From the NCBI RefSeq assembly GCF_902728265.1, contig NZ_CACVBR010000015.1:1-64000 (forward strand): a stretch of DNA of 64,000 bases, given 5' to 3'. Numbering within the stretch: position 1 is the first letter of the stretch; each line of letters begins with the position of its first letter. A program made the position numbers and the translations under genes. Shown here in pieces: positions 63,514 to 64,000 of this stretch. Under the pieces are notes generated by a model. That model was not told where the DNA came from. It saw only the letters and a list, made by a program, of their open reading frames with translations, and ran no database searches. The stretch is from Chryseobacterium potabilaquae (GTDB taxonomy: Bacteria > Bacteroidota > Bacteroidia > Flavobacteriales > Weeksellaceae).

Positions 63514-64000
63514 ATGGACACTACAATTTGGGCACTTTTATTAAGTGCGATATCGATAAGTTTTATTCATACCGCTTCCGGGCCAGATCATTATTTACCT
63601 TTTATTGTGATTTCAAAATCAAAAAAATGGAGTGGAATGAAAACCACAATTCTGACCGTAGTTTGTGGATTAGGACATGTTTTAAGCTCTTTAATTTTAG
63701 GCTTCATTGGTGTTTTTTTAGGATGGCAGCTGAATAAGATCTCATGGTTTCAAGATTTAAGAGGAAACTTCTCAGGCTGGGCTTTATTGGTTTTTGGAGG
63801 AGTTTATTTGGTGTATGGATTAGTTCAAGCTATTAGAAATAAACCTCATAAACATTTTGACGTTATGGGCGATGAGGTATATGTTTACGAACATAATCAC
63901 AATGAAATGGTAATGCCTCAAAAAAGAATAAGGGTAACGCCGCTTGTACTTTTCATGATCTTTGTGATGGGACCTAGTGAGCCTCTAATTCCCTTACTTT
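63514..64000 (+). CDS. UreH-type nickel permease, truncated by the window end
   Basis: At least 162 residues are visible from ATG 63514; the gene continues past 64000. The start has several hydrophobic helices and the motif HTASGPDHYLPF, where the HxxxGPDH pattern is typical of RcnA/UreH-type nickel permeases related to TauE/SafE. A His-rich loop KPHKHFDVMGDEVYVYEHNHNE follows. It probably imports nickel for the urease. It is 13 bases after ureD, hence part of the urease operon. Confidence 0.82.
   Translation, partial: MDTTIWALLLSAISISFIHTASGPDHYLPFIVISKSKKWSGMKTTILTVVCGLGHVLSSLILGFIGVFLGWQLNKISWFQDLRGNFSGWALLVFGGVYLVYGLVQAIRNKPHKHFDVMGDEVYVYEHNHNEMVMPQKRIRVTPLVLFMIFVMGPSEPLIPLL

Overview
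The window is a contiguous AT-rich chromosomal segment from a member of the Bacteroidota, class Flavobacteriia, most like Chryseobacterium or a close relative. The evidence is the gene content (PorU, PorV and GldJ of the type IX secretion/gliding machinery, a mevalonate-pathway decarboxylase, many proteins with ...NAQ-type signal peptides), promoter-like TAnnTTTG (-7) boxes in place of E. coli-type -10 boxes, and very weak Shine-Dalgarno sequences. No rRNA, tRNA, insertion sequence, prophage or CRISPR array was recognised. Most of the segment is ordinary core genome.

Layout. 0-7.8 kb: mutS2-like ATPase (-), GNAT acetyltransferase, ung, a lipoprotein and a DUF456 protein (-), an MscS-type channel, a small membrane protein coupled to pdxJ, and an alpha/beta hydrolase. 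7.9-10.6 kb: a compact graspetide (microviridin/chryseoviridin-type RiPP) cluster with two different precursor peptides and two ATP-grasp macrocyclases; this is the most interesting locus. 10.8-22.1 kb: an extended SDR coupled to an acyl-CoA synthetase, mvaD, a VOC protein, a DUF1634/TSUP exporter pair, DUF1543, purK and purE split by a DMT transporter, ahcY, and a 4'-phosphopantetheinyl transferase. 22.1-32.7 kb: an FUSC-family membrane protein, porV-porU (-) divergent from gldJ, then murF. 32.7-38.1 kb: a Nudix hydrolase, an SRPBCC-like protein, an outer-membrane protein-lptC-anmK operon (-), and holB. 38.1-45.1 kb: an exported catalase with an exported ankyrin partner (-), and a tetR-tolC-hlyD-emrB drug-efflux operon. 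45.2-56.8 kb: MazG-like/Tag pair, several small proteins, patatin-like phospholipase, corA, fabH, a thioredoxin-domain protein, a TPR-AraC regulator, a possible small RNA, a small lipoprotein and pruA. 57.2-64 kb: a small exported protein followed by a nearly complete urease operon (ureA, B, C, an outer-membrane barrel-like protein, ureE, F, G, D) that runs off the end in a UreH-like nickel permease.

How the genes work together. In the graspetide locus, both precursors share a PFFAxLLEKQ leader motif recognised by such ligases, and both end in a T-x-K-[YF]-P-S-D-G-D core matching the tricyclic microviridin pattern. Extra Thr...Asp modules lie between leader and core, as in multicore chryseoviridin. 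No transporter, leader peptidase or N-acetyltransferase is adjacent. In the urease operon an intrinsic terminator directly follows ureC, so enzyme subunits may be made in excess over the Ni-loading accessory proteins. The outer-membrane protein between ureC and ureE is an unexplained member of the operon.
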